Of a stretch of DNA of 59,217 nt, positions 1 through 10,599 are shown piece by piece. The DNA is from Gnetum montanum (lineage: Eukaryota > Streptophyta > Gnetopsida > Gnetales > Gnetaceae). The position numbers and the translations under genes are program-made. The DNA is taken from assembly GCA_015680685.1 (NCBI GenBank), contig MNCI01029717.1, positions 1 to 59,217 on the forward strand, read 5' to 3'. A model generated the notes under the pieces. It saw nothing but the letters and a program-made list of their open reading frames with translations. It ran no database searches and was not told the origin of the DNA. Within the stretch, counting starts at the first letter, position 1, and each line of letters starts with the position of its first letter.

Positions 1-1480
1 CTATGCCTTGCAAAATGTGGAGAATGAATGGCAAAAGTTGAAACTATTCTCAAGGATACTCATAAAGGAAGTAGAAAGCTAGTACTAGTTCTTAGAAACA
101 TAATCTATTTAGTGTTGGAATACAATGCTAGAGCTATTCAACAAAAAATACCAAACATACTATAGAGTGTCCAATCTAAGGAGGCAAATCCAAGGATGGA
201 AACAAGGCACTCATGAGTCCTTGGATGTGATGATGGGTAGGTACTACTCTTTGTTGCATCGATGCCCAGGCCATGGATACTCTCAACAGGATTATCTATG
301 CCATATCATAGATGGGCTTAGAATAGAATCAAGAAGAACCCTTAGGGTGTATGCCTAAGAAAGACTTTCTGAGCTAAGGGCTCATCAGATTAAAAGGCTT
401 ATTAAGCAAGTGTCCAAAGAGGAAGGAGAACTAAAAAAATAGAAAAGTGCAGAAGAATACAATAGAGACCCCTCCATCCACAAAAGGAAGGTCTATTTCT
501 ATGAGAATGAGAAGGAATCACCACTTGATGAAGTGGTGTAAAGGAAAAGCTTCCTAATTTAGAAATTCGTTTCTAAAATATTAGCTAAGGTTAACAAGAT
601 GTGAAACTCCTCAGATGAGAAGTTCCAAACTACTTTGAAGATTGTAAAGGAATGTAGAGATCAAGTAAATAGTAGTTGTGAAATAAGGAAGAAGAAGGAT
701 GCTAAAGATGGATATCATGAAAATAAGGCTAAAAGCTATAATAGTTGAGGAGGTTGCAGATTCAAAAACTAATGATGATGATGGATGTGCTATCTGCTAA
801 TACAAACATACTAAGGGATGTTGCCATGTATGGTCACACTTACAAGAATCTAGGATGTGTGGAAACCCTAGATTTGCAAAATGGTAAGCACCTAGGTGGT
901 TACCTTATCCACAAGGCAACTATTGGTAGCAATTCCACCACAAAGCTTACTATTCAAGTGGAGCACCACCTGAACCTTAAGAGTAGTACTAGTAGTCATA
1001 ACATCCACAGTCATGGGGGATGCCACCTCCAAGGTAGCAGTAGCCTTATAGCCAACCTAATCCCTATGGGTACTATGTTCAACAACCAATCTCTCAACAT
1101 GACTCTTTCAATCATGCTTCCTTCCCACACCACTACTACCCTCTGGTGTAGTACATAGCACCTTCTTTAAGGGGGGAAGTCTCCATTCCCTTTCTATCCT
1201 CCTCAACATCTACCCATTCCTACACCACCATCGTCAACTCCTCTACCATCTTCTCCATCCATGTAGGGTTAAATACCTACCTAGCCATAACAAAGAAATG
1301 CTATAAGGGCAATAAACTTACAACCAACTCCTAGACCAAGTGGTCCTAAATTCAAGCCTTGTAAAAAGCCATTTTTTAAAACCAACAGTCCCATAAAGCC
1401 ATCACAAATACTTGTGACTATTAACCCTACTATATCAACCTCTAAAAGTTCCATCAAACAGCTTTCAAATTAATGTGCTT
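1..1480 (+). pseudogene. Element A gag relic (C-terminal two thirds)
   Basis: This is the capsid-nucleocapsid precursor of the retrotransposon. The stretch at 125-358 reads MLELFNKKYQTYYR..., then a Q-G-W-K-Q-G-T-H segment and HIIDGLR...RRTLRVYA. It matches the same part of gag in B, C and D. A charged region follows, then a zinc-knuckle-like motif near 784-825 (C-A-I-C-stop-Y-K-H-T-K-G-C-C). The tail from about 880 to 1450 is rich in Pro, Ser, Gln and His codons, as in B. Several in-frame stops and at least one frame change disable it. Assignment rests on collinearity with element B and on the position upstream of protease. Confidence 0.8.
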
Positions 1481-2300
1481 TCCAATTGCACATTGTCATG
1501 TTGACTTACATGATCACATATTAAAACAAGGCCAACCATCTTCCCATGAAGATATTTGATCTTGGGAGTCTTCTTATTTACTTGTAGATCACTAGAAATG
1601 AACCATGTAATGTTCTTTTGGATTCATGTTTCAAAGTTAACTTAATTTCACAAGAAAAGTACAAAGCCTAGAACCTACCTTCATTAAAAAAGAGCAACAT
1701 CATGTTGGAGTTAGCAAGCCAATCAATTACTATTTCTTTGATATTAATGGAAGAAATTATGACCATAGTCTTTGGGTGGTCCTATCCTACCAATTTCCTA
1801 GTGATCCATGTTGAGAATTACAAAGGGAACTTTTCTATCATCATGGGGAGAGCATGGTTGAGCACCATCAATGCTAGGTTGGGGATACAAGATCTTTCAT
1901 TGGATATTTTCAAGGAAAATGAATTTGCAAAGATCAAGAAGAAGAGAGTTCCATGCCTTACGTACAGTGACATAGGGTGTCATTGCATGCAAAGACTATG
2001 GACCATCAAAGGCACATTTTTTCAAGCATGAAATTAGTGTGTAGAGATAGCAAATATTTAGAGGTGCATGTATGTAGTAGCCACTAAATAGGAGGGTATC
2101 TAATGGCTAACCGTAGATAATGAGGCTAGAAATAATAATATGCATGGAACCTACTGAGAGCCTCACAAATTCATATGTTGAAAGCATAGATAAGTTGGAG
2201 CAAATGCATTTCCAACTCTTTGATGAAGAAAGGAAGATTGATTAGGGAGAGCTGGAGATCCCATAAGTTTCAAGCAAGAGCCCCTTTAGTTAAAGGCTCT
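1481..2300 (+). pseudogene. Element A protease relic
   Basis: This is the retropepsin-like aspartic protease between gag and RT. A degraded catalytic segment near 1612-1650 reads VLLDSCFKVNLIS, where element B has LLDSGSGVNLIS, so the D-S-G triad has become D-S-C. The flap-side and C-terminal half is open at 1702-2031 and contains GNFSIIMGRAWLSTINARLG. Upstream, a KIFDLGV motif aligns with the segment before the protease in B. Stops occur between the two halves and after 2031. The loss of the catalytic Gly alone would inactivate the enzyme. Confidence 0.75.
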
Positions 2301-3390
2301 ACTAACGGGAATGGATTATGCTTTCTTAAATAATGACAAGATAGTTATTATCAATGCCACACTTGATCCTACAAGAAAGAAGAAATTGTTGGAAGTTGTG
2401 AAAAAATGGCCAACAACCTTCACTTGGTCTTATGATGAGTTAATAGGAATTGATCCTAGGATATGCTAGCACAGAATTTATACAAACTCCTCCATCAAAC
2501 CAAAGAGGTAGTTGCAAAGATAGTTGAACCCAAATATCAAGTAAATCATCAAGGAGAAAATTGAATAACTCCTCAAGGCCAGGTTCATATACCCAATTGC
2601 AAACAATGAGTGGGTTAGCCCACTCATTATTATGTAAAAGAAGGTGAAAAAGTGGAGAGTCTATATAGACTTTTAGTTGTTGAATATGACCACTTATAAA
2701 GATCATTTTCCATTACCATTTGTGAACGAAGTGCTTGATACCATTGTGGGGCATTATTACAATAGCCTTCTAGATGGTTATAGTGGATATAACCAAATCC
2801 AGATTGCACCAAAGGACTAGGCCAATACAACAATCACAAGCACTTGGGGAACTTTTGCATACAAAAAGATTTATTTTGGCATGTGCAATGCTCTTGCCAC
2901 ATTTCAAAGTTTGATCCTAAGCATCCTCCAATAGTAAATTAGTAGTGGGATAGAAGTCTTCCAAGATGACTTCTCTACCTATGGGGCTACATTTGAGCTA
3001 GTCTTAGACCACCTTGTGCAAGTGCTTAGAAGATGTATGGAGACAAAAATAAAACTTAATTTGCAAAGGAACCACCTAATGATCTAAGAGGGTATTGTAT
3101 TAGGGCATCAAATTTCAAACAAAGGGATTGAGATAGACCAAGAAAAAATAAGTGTCATCCAAGGAACAAACAGACAACCAGAAATAATGAAGGACACGAG
3201 GTCATTCCTTGGCAATACTAGTTATTGCAGGTGCTTTATCAAAAACTTCTTGAATATTTCTAAGCCATTGGTAGATCTTACCAAGAAAGATGCACTATTC
3301 ATTTGGACTAAGGAATGTGAAAATGCATTCCAATAGTTGAAGCAGAAACTCATAGAAACTTCGATTTTATAAGCACCAAACTAGTCCATG
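2301..3390 (+). pseudogene. Element A reverse transcriptase relic
   Basis: RNA-directed DNA polymerase domain of pol. Recognisable blocks in order: a CxHRIYTNSS start near 2460; NPN-IK-IIKEKIE-LLKARFIYPIANNEWVSPLI (about 2530-2635); a YIDF-LLNMTTYKDHFPLPF block (about 2660-2720); SLLDGYSGYNQIQIAP (about 2770-2812); GTFAYKKIYFGMCNA (about 2845-2890); and the catalytic box at 2959-2970, which reads FQDD instead of FMDD. Many stops lie where B has Gln or Trp codons. The SFLGNTSY block near 3195-3230 marks the C-terminal connection. Family-typical for Tat/Athila, clearly inactive. Confidence 0.85.
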
Positions 3391-3755
3391 TCATTCCACA
3401 TCATGATGGATGTATCGAATTATGCCTTGGGGACTATGCTTACATAGATGGATGATGAGAAATGTCCATAATACATCTACTATGCAAGTAGAAGCATTGT
3501 GGGTGCACAACTCAACTACACTACCATTGAAAAGGAGCTTATGGTAGTGGTGTATGCTTAGAGAAATTCAGTCACTATATGCTTAAAAACAAGGTTTTTG
3601 TGTACATTGACCACCCTACCATCCAATTCCTGATGAACAAGCCAATGGTGAGCCCCTATGTCATACAATGGTTGGTGATCCTCTAGGAGTTTAACTTAAC
3701 AATGATTGACTGAAAGGGAACTAAGAATATGATGGCTAATCACTTATTTTGATTG
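3391..3755 (+). pseudogene. Element A RNase H relic
   Basis: This is the RNase H domain that removes the RNA template during reverse transcription. It begins near 3400 with MDVSNYALGTML, giving the first catalytic Asp. A conserved ASRSIVGAQLNYTTIEKELMVVV stretch follows and keeps the catalytic Glu. The usual HTDH box near 3600 is altered to HIDHPTI, with its frame shifted by a small deletion around 3560. The C-terminal KGT-N-MMA-HLF segment near 3715-3750 has lost the last Asp (ADHLS in B). Stops and a frameshift make it a pseudogene. Confidence 0.78.
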
Positions 3756-5064
3756 ATATGGGATAGCAAGGAGGAAGAGAGCCCACTATCTAATTAATTT
3801 CATGATGAACTCCTTTTTTCTGATGTCATTAATTCTAAAAATCCCAAAGAAAAAAATTGGTTTTACACCATCCTCTCCTATCTACTCACTCAGGACATGC
3901 CACAAGAGTGGGACAACAAGAAGAAACAATAGTTTCTTCACCAAGGGAAACACTTCATGAAGATTAAAGGTATGCTCTATAAGAGTTACATAGATGGTCT
4001 GGTATGATGATGTGTCCCTGACACAAATCAACTTTGAGTCCTCTAAGATGCACATGAGGGGCCTTGTGGGGGCCATTATGCTAGAAGGAGGATGATCATT
4101 AAGATCCTCATGGTAAAATATTACTAGCCCATAATATTCAAGTATGTCCATAAATTCTTCCATTCTTATGATAGATACCAACATGATGGAGAAATTACCA
4201 TGCACATGGAAGGATAGCAATAGTGGATCCAACCAATTGAGCATTTTGATCTTTGGTGGATTGATTTCATTAGGCCTATAAACCCTATGTTAAATGAAAA
4301 GGCCTACATCATTGTGGTAGTCGACTAGTGTACCAAGTCGGCTAAAGCCACTATCATTACCAACTATTCATCCTCTATGGTTATAGTCTATACAATAAAA
4401 TGTTGTAAATAGGTTTGGTATGTGTCAAGCATTAGTTTTAGATAATGGAATACACTTTACTAGTGCCACTTTTTAGAAGCTCATGCAATACTTGGGGGTT
4501 GAACATAAATTAATCCCCAAGCTAACAATCAAGCTGATGTTACTAATAGGGAAATTACCAAAATACTAACATGTATAATTAGTAAATATAGGAAGGACTA
4601 GCGCAATAAACTCAACGATGCTCTTTGGCTTATTGTTCAACATGAAAACTTCCTATTGGTTACTCTCCATATGAGTTTGTGTATGGAAAACTTCCAACTC
4701 TTCCTATCCAATTTGAGCTCCATATACTTTCAATAGCTTGTAACCTTGATTTGGACCTAAGTCTAGCCCAAAGAGAAAACTAATGAATCTCAACATGCTA
4801 GATGAGAATATATTAGTGGTCCTATCATTGAATGAAGTACACAAGATACATAACAAACAATGCCATGACCTTAGAATAAGGAAAGTAAAGTTTCAACTAA
4901 GATATAAGGTGCTCTACTGGAACCCCATGCATGTACCTCAATGTACCAAATTTCAAACATTATGGGAGGGCCCTTACATCATATATGAAACTTTCCCATC
5001 TGGGGTCATGATGATATACCATCTTGATAGCCCAAGTAAGAGATTTTTGATCAACACCCAATAA
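3756..5064 (+). pseudogene. Element A integrase relic
   Basis: Integrase inserts the cDNA copy into host DNA. The N-terminal zinc domain survives in part as DAHEGPCGGHYARR (about 4045-4090). The catalytic core starts with IDFIRPI (about 4258-4278, first Asp), has LDNGIHFT (about 4436-4465, second Asp), and then QANNQADVTNREI (about 4515-4555), where the expected Glu has become Asp. The C-terminal domain is open at 4783-5064 and ends in a PSGVMMIYHLDSPSKR stretch homologous to the end of pol in B. No chromodomain is seen. Several stops and a deletion in the core make it inactive. Confidence 0.82.
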
Positions 5065-6586
5065 TTTAAACCTTTCCTCAAACCAAAAACAACCAATGGA
5101 AATAATGCCTCAACTACTGGCCAAGCACACTCAATCTTTTGGATCCCTCCCTTCCAACTCAGTGATGGAGGAGACGGCCATCCATGTTGACATCCTACAA
5201 AGAGGCTCCTTAGTTTTTCAACTATATTATTTTCCACCATTCTTCATATGTTTTTCTTTTTCTTAAATATTTTACAATTTCTTTTATATTTTAGGTTTGA
5301 AATGGCTTACATGTCTTTTTCTTCTTTATTGCCATTAGGACATTGATGTTGAATGCAACTGCTAATTACTAGTGGATTAATTGAATTCTATGGTTTAAAT
5401 TAATTTCTTAATAACTAGATTTCATCATTGAATTTTGACATTGATTAATGGGACATTGATTTTCACATAATACTAGGTAATGAGCTCATGACATCCACCT
5501 ATTCCACTCAAAACTCCATGATGTTTCTTTTGTTCTAGAAGCATGAGGTCCTTTTTAATAAAAATTTTGAATAAACTCATAACCTTGGTGATCCCACACT
5601 TAAAATAAATCAAGTAGACTTGGCAAGGATGTGGCTTCAAGGGAATTTATCACCTTTTGTACCTACCAATTGTCCAAAGTTCTATGGGTATTCTCTTTGA
5701 TTCCTCACAATTCCTAAAATCAACCAATAACAAGAAGTAATGTCTTTGCATGGTGTGGTTTCTATAAAAAAAACATGGAAATTCAAAGCACACTTCTTAA
5801 ACAAAATAATGGACTACAAGCATTGGTTATGGGGCTGGAAAGACATGTTACCCATGCTTGAAGGCATCACTCTAACTAAGGCTCTCTTCACTTCTTGCTT
5901 CTCTTTTCTTCTTTATTTGGAATGGTGGATGATCATTGTGATGTCCATGAGCTCTAGGAGGTTGAATGTTCTCAAAGTGCTAATGCAAAGCCACTGGAAA
6001 TAGATGGTCTTAATTCCAACTAAGGATGTGATGTTTCCAAGACCACCTTAATCACAAACTTCACAAGGACTTCTTGTGACTAGCATAAAGAACTCCATTT
6101 CATTCCCTCTCTTCTCATCACTTAATCCATTTGTCATCTCACTACCTATTTCCATGTGTAAATAATGTGTCCATTTAGGTGTGTCTCAACTCTTTGGTGA
6201 TATCTTGGGTGATTTGATTTTTAACAATTCATAGCCGTTAATCATCCTTGGGGCCCTCAAAATATTTGGGATGAGGACATGCAAGGGCATTAAGGGCATG
6301 AGCTTGCTATGGGAAGCACCCACTTGCATACTCCTTGGCTTGGATGGTTAACTTTCCTATCCCTTGGTCATTTTGCTCTCTAACCCATTGTTTTCCACCA
6401 TGAAACATCTAGTTTTTGCACTCCTTGATACTCAACTCCAACCAAATCTTCTTTCCCAACCACATGCCAAGCCCTCTTCAATGTTTTGTCCTTAATCTAG
6501 GCTTTTATGGCTTCCTTTGAACTCAAATTTTGTTACAAAACTCTTTTTCTATACTTATTTTTTGAAATGTAAAAATTTTTATCTGT
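5065..6586 (+). other. Element A 3' noncoding region with two conserved blocks
   Basis: A long region between the end of pol and the internal promoter, without a convincing ORF. The 5740-6003 reading frame is not conserved in B. Two segments recur in other family members: a T-rich hairpin-like block at 5731-5835 (CTTTGCATGGTGTGG, then GCACAC) and a block at 6277-6335 ending in CACCCACTTGCATA. The rest is AT-rich and diverged. Confidence 0.6.
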
Positions 6587-6655
6587 AGCTACATCAATGC
6601 ATCCTTATCGATGCATCCCCATCCACACAAGGAAAAAATACTATAAATACATAAC
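6587..6655 (+). promoter_or_regulatory. Element A internal U3-like promoter before the extra ORF
   Basis: Short inverted and direct repeats of the type ATCAATGCAT and ATCGATGCATC (6592-6616) sit just upstream of a TATA box, CTATAAATAC, at 6641-6650. The 3' LTR of the same element (from 9529) has the same repeat style and shares GCTACATCAATG exactly. The extra ORF starts about 440 bases downstream. Elements C and E have a TATA box at the corresponding place with their own repeats. Function as a promoter is inferred from layout only. Confidence 0.5.
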
Positions 6656-7087
6656 CAAATTTAGCCAAATTTTCACATTTGCCTCATAACCCTAGAGGAG
6701 TTTTTGCAATTTTTAGAGCCTAGAGCCTTCCCAAAGCCATAACTTTCTAACCACTTGTCTGAATTACCTTGTTCTTTGACCCTCAAGCTACTAGAGGTGA
6801 GCTTTATGTTGTGGGGGCCACAAACCTATGGTTTATGATAGAAAGTTTTTCAAAAGGTTTCTAACTTCCCAAGTTTTAACTAATAAAATATTGTTAAAAT
6901 TACAAATCTACTCTAATTTAAAACTCATCAACAAACTTGAGTAGTTAAATAGATAAAATAATAATAAAATAATCCATCGCCATTATCATAGCTAACTAAA
7001 GTGTGACTTGCACAAATGAGAAAAGATATCAAAGGTATTAATGGTTACACATGAAACACTAATCCTGGGTTATGTTTATGATCACAT

Positions 7088-9240
7088 ATGGCACCAAGGA
7101 GACCATAGGATGGAAGATCATCCCAACAAAGGAAAAAGTGACACAAAGGGAAATGGGACCAGTAACCACAACAGCCCCAAGAAGATGAAGTAGAGACACA
7201 TGCAATGGGACCTCTTTTGAAGGAGCTTAANACCCCAAGAAGATGAAGCAGAGACACATGCAATGGGACCTCTTTTGAAGGAGCTTAAAGTGGAATTTGT
7301 CTAGTAGATTTCCATAGTTGAGATAGGACAAACAAGGTAGGGCAAGGTGTCAAGGCCTAAGCCAAATTTGGAGGTCACTTTGACCAAGCCTACCTTGAGT
7401 GAATCCACTTAAAGGAAATCTATAAGAACTAAACTTTGACCTCTTCTTGGACCTAGCACTGAAGGAGGTCAAGACTTAATTGCAAGGATCCCCCATGTGG
7501 ACTATCATCACTTCTAATGGAGAGTGGTACATGGAGGAAACCTACCTTTTTGGAACAACCACTAGGTAGACACAATTGTTAAAATCAAGGACATCAGTGT
7601 GTCTTATTTAGTTGAGGTTGTTGTAGATTGTTGTAGAGGTCTTATACTATTAGACATTGGGGAAACATTGGTAGAGATCCCAATACAAGCAAATCCTGGG
7701 TGAGTCATAAGAAGTACAACATACTAAGGTAGAGAGAGTTTATTTCAAAATTACAACCTACCACCTAAACCCAGGTGTAACTTAGTAAATTTACTACCTT
7801 CTCTACCCATGCATGTGCCACTCTAAGTGGCAAATTTCTCGTCAACCTCCATTAGCTCATTTTCGTGGATATTGAGAAGAATTTCAAAGAAAATGAGTGA
7901 GGGTGAAGGACACTTCCCTTTCCATGCTTGATTAAAAACCTTTGTCGAAGGGGAGACATAGCTCATTATGCCAATGATACCATCCATCATGCTACTATCA
8001 CCTCTTGGCAAGAGATGATGAAGGACAAAGCATCAACAAAACTACTTAAGGAGAAGTAGCCACCACCACCACCCATCGTAGAGACAATATCGAAGGCTCA
8101 TGAAGCCATTGAACACATGAGGAAAATCCATGAGCAACTCTTGTAGTAGCCGCAAGGAGAGCTAATTGGTGGTGAACCATCAATTTACCATCTAGCGTTG
8201 AGCCATCTCAATAAGTTGGCTAGAGGAGATTGCCCTACTGGTTTCCACCCAAAGAATGTAAGGGCCTACAAGATCAAACCCAAGTGTCCAAGAGGTTACA
8301 ATGTCAATCCCTATACAACAGAAGTTTCTCAAAATGTCTAGGAACATTGCAACCTTCTCAATGATCTTGGTGGAGGATGAGGGGCTACCATCCTGGTGAT
8401 GTAGCATAAAGGATAGGAAACATTGGTGGAGGTGATGGCCAACTGGGTGGTAAAAGCACTAAATGCTCTTGTAGTAGCCATGCCAAATGTTATTGCCCTC
8501 AAAGATGTGCATGCTTTTGCAAAAGCAACAAGAAAGAGGCTAAGTGTAGCCTAACATGAAGAAGTATTCGACCGATTGGTGGAGACTAGGCAATCACCTT
8601 CAAAGATCTTTAATCTCCCAGATGAAATTAGAGAAACCTAGTTAGAGCAACTAGAAACAAAGGGCAATCTCATCATATCAAATGCCCAACTTAAGGTAGC
8701 CACTAACGAGAACTGAAGGTTGGTTGTCAAGGTTGCAGAACTAAAAGCCCACTTAGCTGATCTTGCTATTCTCAGCTAAATCATCATGCAAGATGAAACT
8801 TTCTTGTAGCTTCATAACTGACTAAAAAAGGCTAAGAATTATAAGGAGATGATGGTCTTCAATGTGTTCTTATTGGAAGTAATTGCTACCCACACCAATA
8901 AGGACTTATTGTAAGTCTACAAATAAAACCTAATCTTGACCAAAGACATCCATCACCTACATAATGTTAAGGAACAAAAAGATCAAATATTCAAATTTTT
9001 GAGACAGTAGAAATCATAGATTACTAATGTAAACATGGATTTGAGAAGGTTGAAAGTGGAGAACCAAAATCTATCAATGGAGGAGGTTCAAGCACTTCAC
9101 CAAAAAAATGACCATTGAGGTAGCTACCTAGAAAAATGAGGCCCTAAAATTTGAATGTGTGAAAAATCACTAGAGGGACTAGGTAGGGCTCCTTAAGGAG
9201 GTAAATGAGAAAGAGATTCAACTAGCCAAAGTGAAGATGA
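7088..9240 (+). pseudogene. Element A extra ORF: Transposase_32-like domain plus coiled coil
   Basis: An additional gene between pol and the 3' LTR, not part of the standard gypsy set. Homology to the extra ORF of element C is clear in four places: the start MAPRR (7088); GSPMWTI...EWYMEETYLF (about 7486-7550); ERVYFKITTYHL (about 7735-7770); and LPFPCLIKNLCR (about 7910-7946), a signature of the 'putative plant transposon protein' family. A helical, Lys/Glu/Gln-rich coiled coil follows (about 8430-9230), with a FDRLVE...SKIFNLPDE segment matching FDRLLQ-type sequence in C. Stops are frequent and frames shift. A 56-base duplication around the N at 7231 is probably an assembly error. Its role in the element's life cycle is unknown. 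Confidence 0.75.
7175..7288. repeat. Direct duplication of 56 bp around a single N
   Basis: 7175-7230 and 7233-7288 repeat CCCCAAGAAGATGAAG ... GAAGGAGCTTAA with one difference, around the N at 7231. Same pattern as at 53463, so probably artificial. It lies in the extra ORF of element A. Confidence 0.85.
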
Positions 9241-9469
9241 AGATGCCCTCTAGCACCCCAAGAGCCTCCACCACCTTTTGGTATTGTTTTATCTTCTCTT
9301 CATCTTTAGCAATTAGAGGACCATTGTTAGTCATTTTTTGTAAGGGTGTCCAATTTTGTTGTCTAGGACATTCATTTTTATCAATTTTTGTAAATCTGTA
9401 CAATTCAGCACTCAGAGTCAGTCAAGTAGAGCCTATCAATTAATAATTCCATACCTTCATAATTTTGTA

Positions 9470-9528
9470 AGAAGCTCGATCTTATTTTTGTTCACTCAAG
9501 AATAAGTTTTCATTCAATCATGGAGGTA
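9470..9528 (+). promoter_or_regulatory. Element A pre-PPT segment and polypurine tract
   Basis: The PPT primes plus-strand DNA synthesis. The bases just before the LTR read TCATGGAGGTA and abut the LTR start TGATGA. The preceding stretch (CTCAAGAATAAGTTTTCATT) is nearly the same in B, C and D, an unusual degree of conservation for noncoding sequence here. Confidence 0.75.
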
Positions 9529-10381
9529 TGATGAATCATTCGATAGGCTACATCAATGGACATGCATCGACATAGCCCTATCAACATAGTCCCAATGACA
9601 CATCCTCATCAATGCATGGTTAGATTCATCAACGTGGTTTCTAGTCTTGCCTATATAAAGACACGTACCCACTACATTTATTACATATTAAGTTGATAGA
9701 GTAGGCAAGCTCTTGTAGTTTTCTTTCATCAAATTTAGAATATTTTCTGAGTACCCATAGTAGGACTTCAAGGATTGTACAAATTCTTATTCAAACATCA
9801 TTGTACCTGAACACTTTGATGTATTGACAATAAAGACAAGATTCTTGGAATGCCTTACAACACTTAGGAATAGTTTCTTATTTCCATTATGCACTTAGTT
9901 AATTAATATCATTAATAATCATACATAAGTACGACCACCTCAAACATACCATTAATGCTTAGCAATCCAAGTTGTGTTATCACTTGGTATGCCTGGTAGC
10001 CTAACACTTGGTAACCCAATAGCATTCTTAACAAGTTTAGGACATGCATGGAAGGTGGGCCTAAATGCTTATGTTAGGGTAGTTAGATTAAAAAATTAGA
10101 TAGTTAATTAGTTAATTCATAATTAATTACCTTTATTTTACACTTAAACTTAATTAGACAAAATATAAAATATATACATAAAAATCATGTGCCTTAGCTT
10201 ATACTTAACCATACAAAGTCAACTCCCACAAGTAAAGCCAAGAAGACAACGATCGCATCTCTAAGTCATTATCTTTACCCATTAGTGCATTTAGGAGCTA
10301 AGTTCACAGAATTCAATTAAATCGCTAGTGCAAGGCTTACGATTTGTATGGTTGGGCATAGGGACTATTTGTTGGTCATCA
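9529..10381 (+). repeat. Element A 3' LTR (853 bp)
   Basis: Starts TGATGAATCATT directly after the PPT and ends GTTGGTCATCA, the same termini type as B, C and D. U3 (9529-9650) is packed with CATCAATG/CATCGACAT-type short repeats. A TATA box CTATATAAAG lies at 9651-9660. R/U5 contain the AATAAAG poly(A)-like signal near 9830 and the GCTTAGCAATCC/CTTGGTA segment shared with the other LTRs. The sequence after 10381 is not a primer site, consistent with this being the 3' LTR. Confidence 0.85.
9651..9660 (+). promoter_or_regulatory. TATA box of element A LTR
   Basis: CTATATAAAG, about 120 bases inside the LTR, at the position where B, C and D have CTATAAATA. It would set transcription start at the U3/R border. 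Confidence 0.65.
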
Positions 10382-10599
10382 CATTTGCAAACAGCACATT
10401 AATTTTTTTCAATTAAAAAAATTTGTGTTTTAATTTTTTGAATGTAAATAAAATATAGATAAAGATGCCAATGTTGAAAAAAGGTAATCTTAAATTTTCA
10501 ACATTTAAAAAAGTACAAATGAATTAAGAACTACAAATTTTAATTTTAAAAATGCACTTAAGATTGAAGTAGCTGAAAATATATTACAAAATAAAGCAA

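Larger units (their letters stand above)
1..10381 (+). mobile_element. Element A: 3' portion of a Tat/Athila-like Ty3/gypsy retrotransposon
   Basis: The order gag, protease, RT, RNase H, integrase, long 3' region, extra ORF, PPT and LTR is readable on the plus strand, although every part has stops or frameshifts. The 5' LTR, primer site and start of gag lie left of the window. The RT (HRIYT..., DDFSTYG) and the absence of a chromodomain point to the non-chromovirus Tat/Athila group. The element ends in a 3' LTR at 9529-10381, so its preserved length exceeds 10.3 kb. Its target-site duplication cannot be checked because the left end is missing. It is more decayed than element B. Confidence 0.88.

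Noticed and set aside
9218-9443. Small open frames on both strands before element A's PPT
   Set aside because: They overlap the end of the decayed extra ORF and the conserved pre-PPT segment; neither is shared with C.
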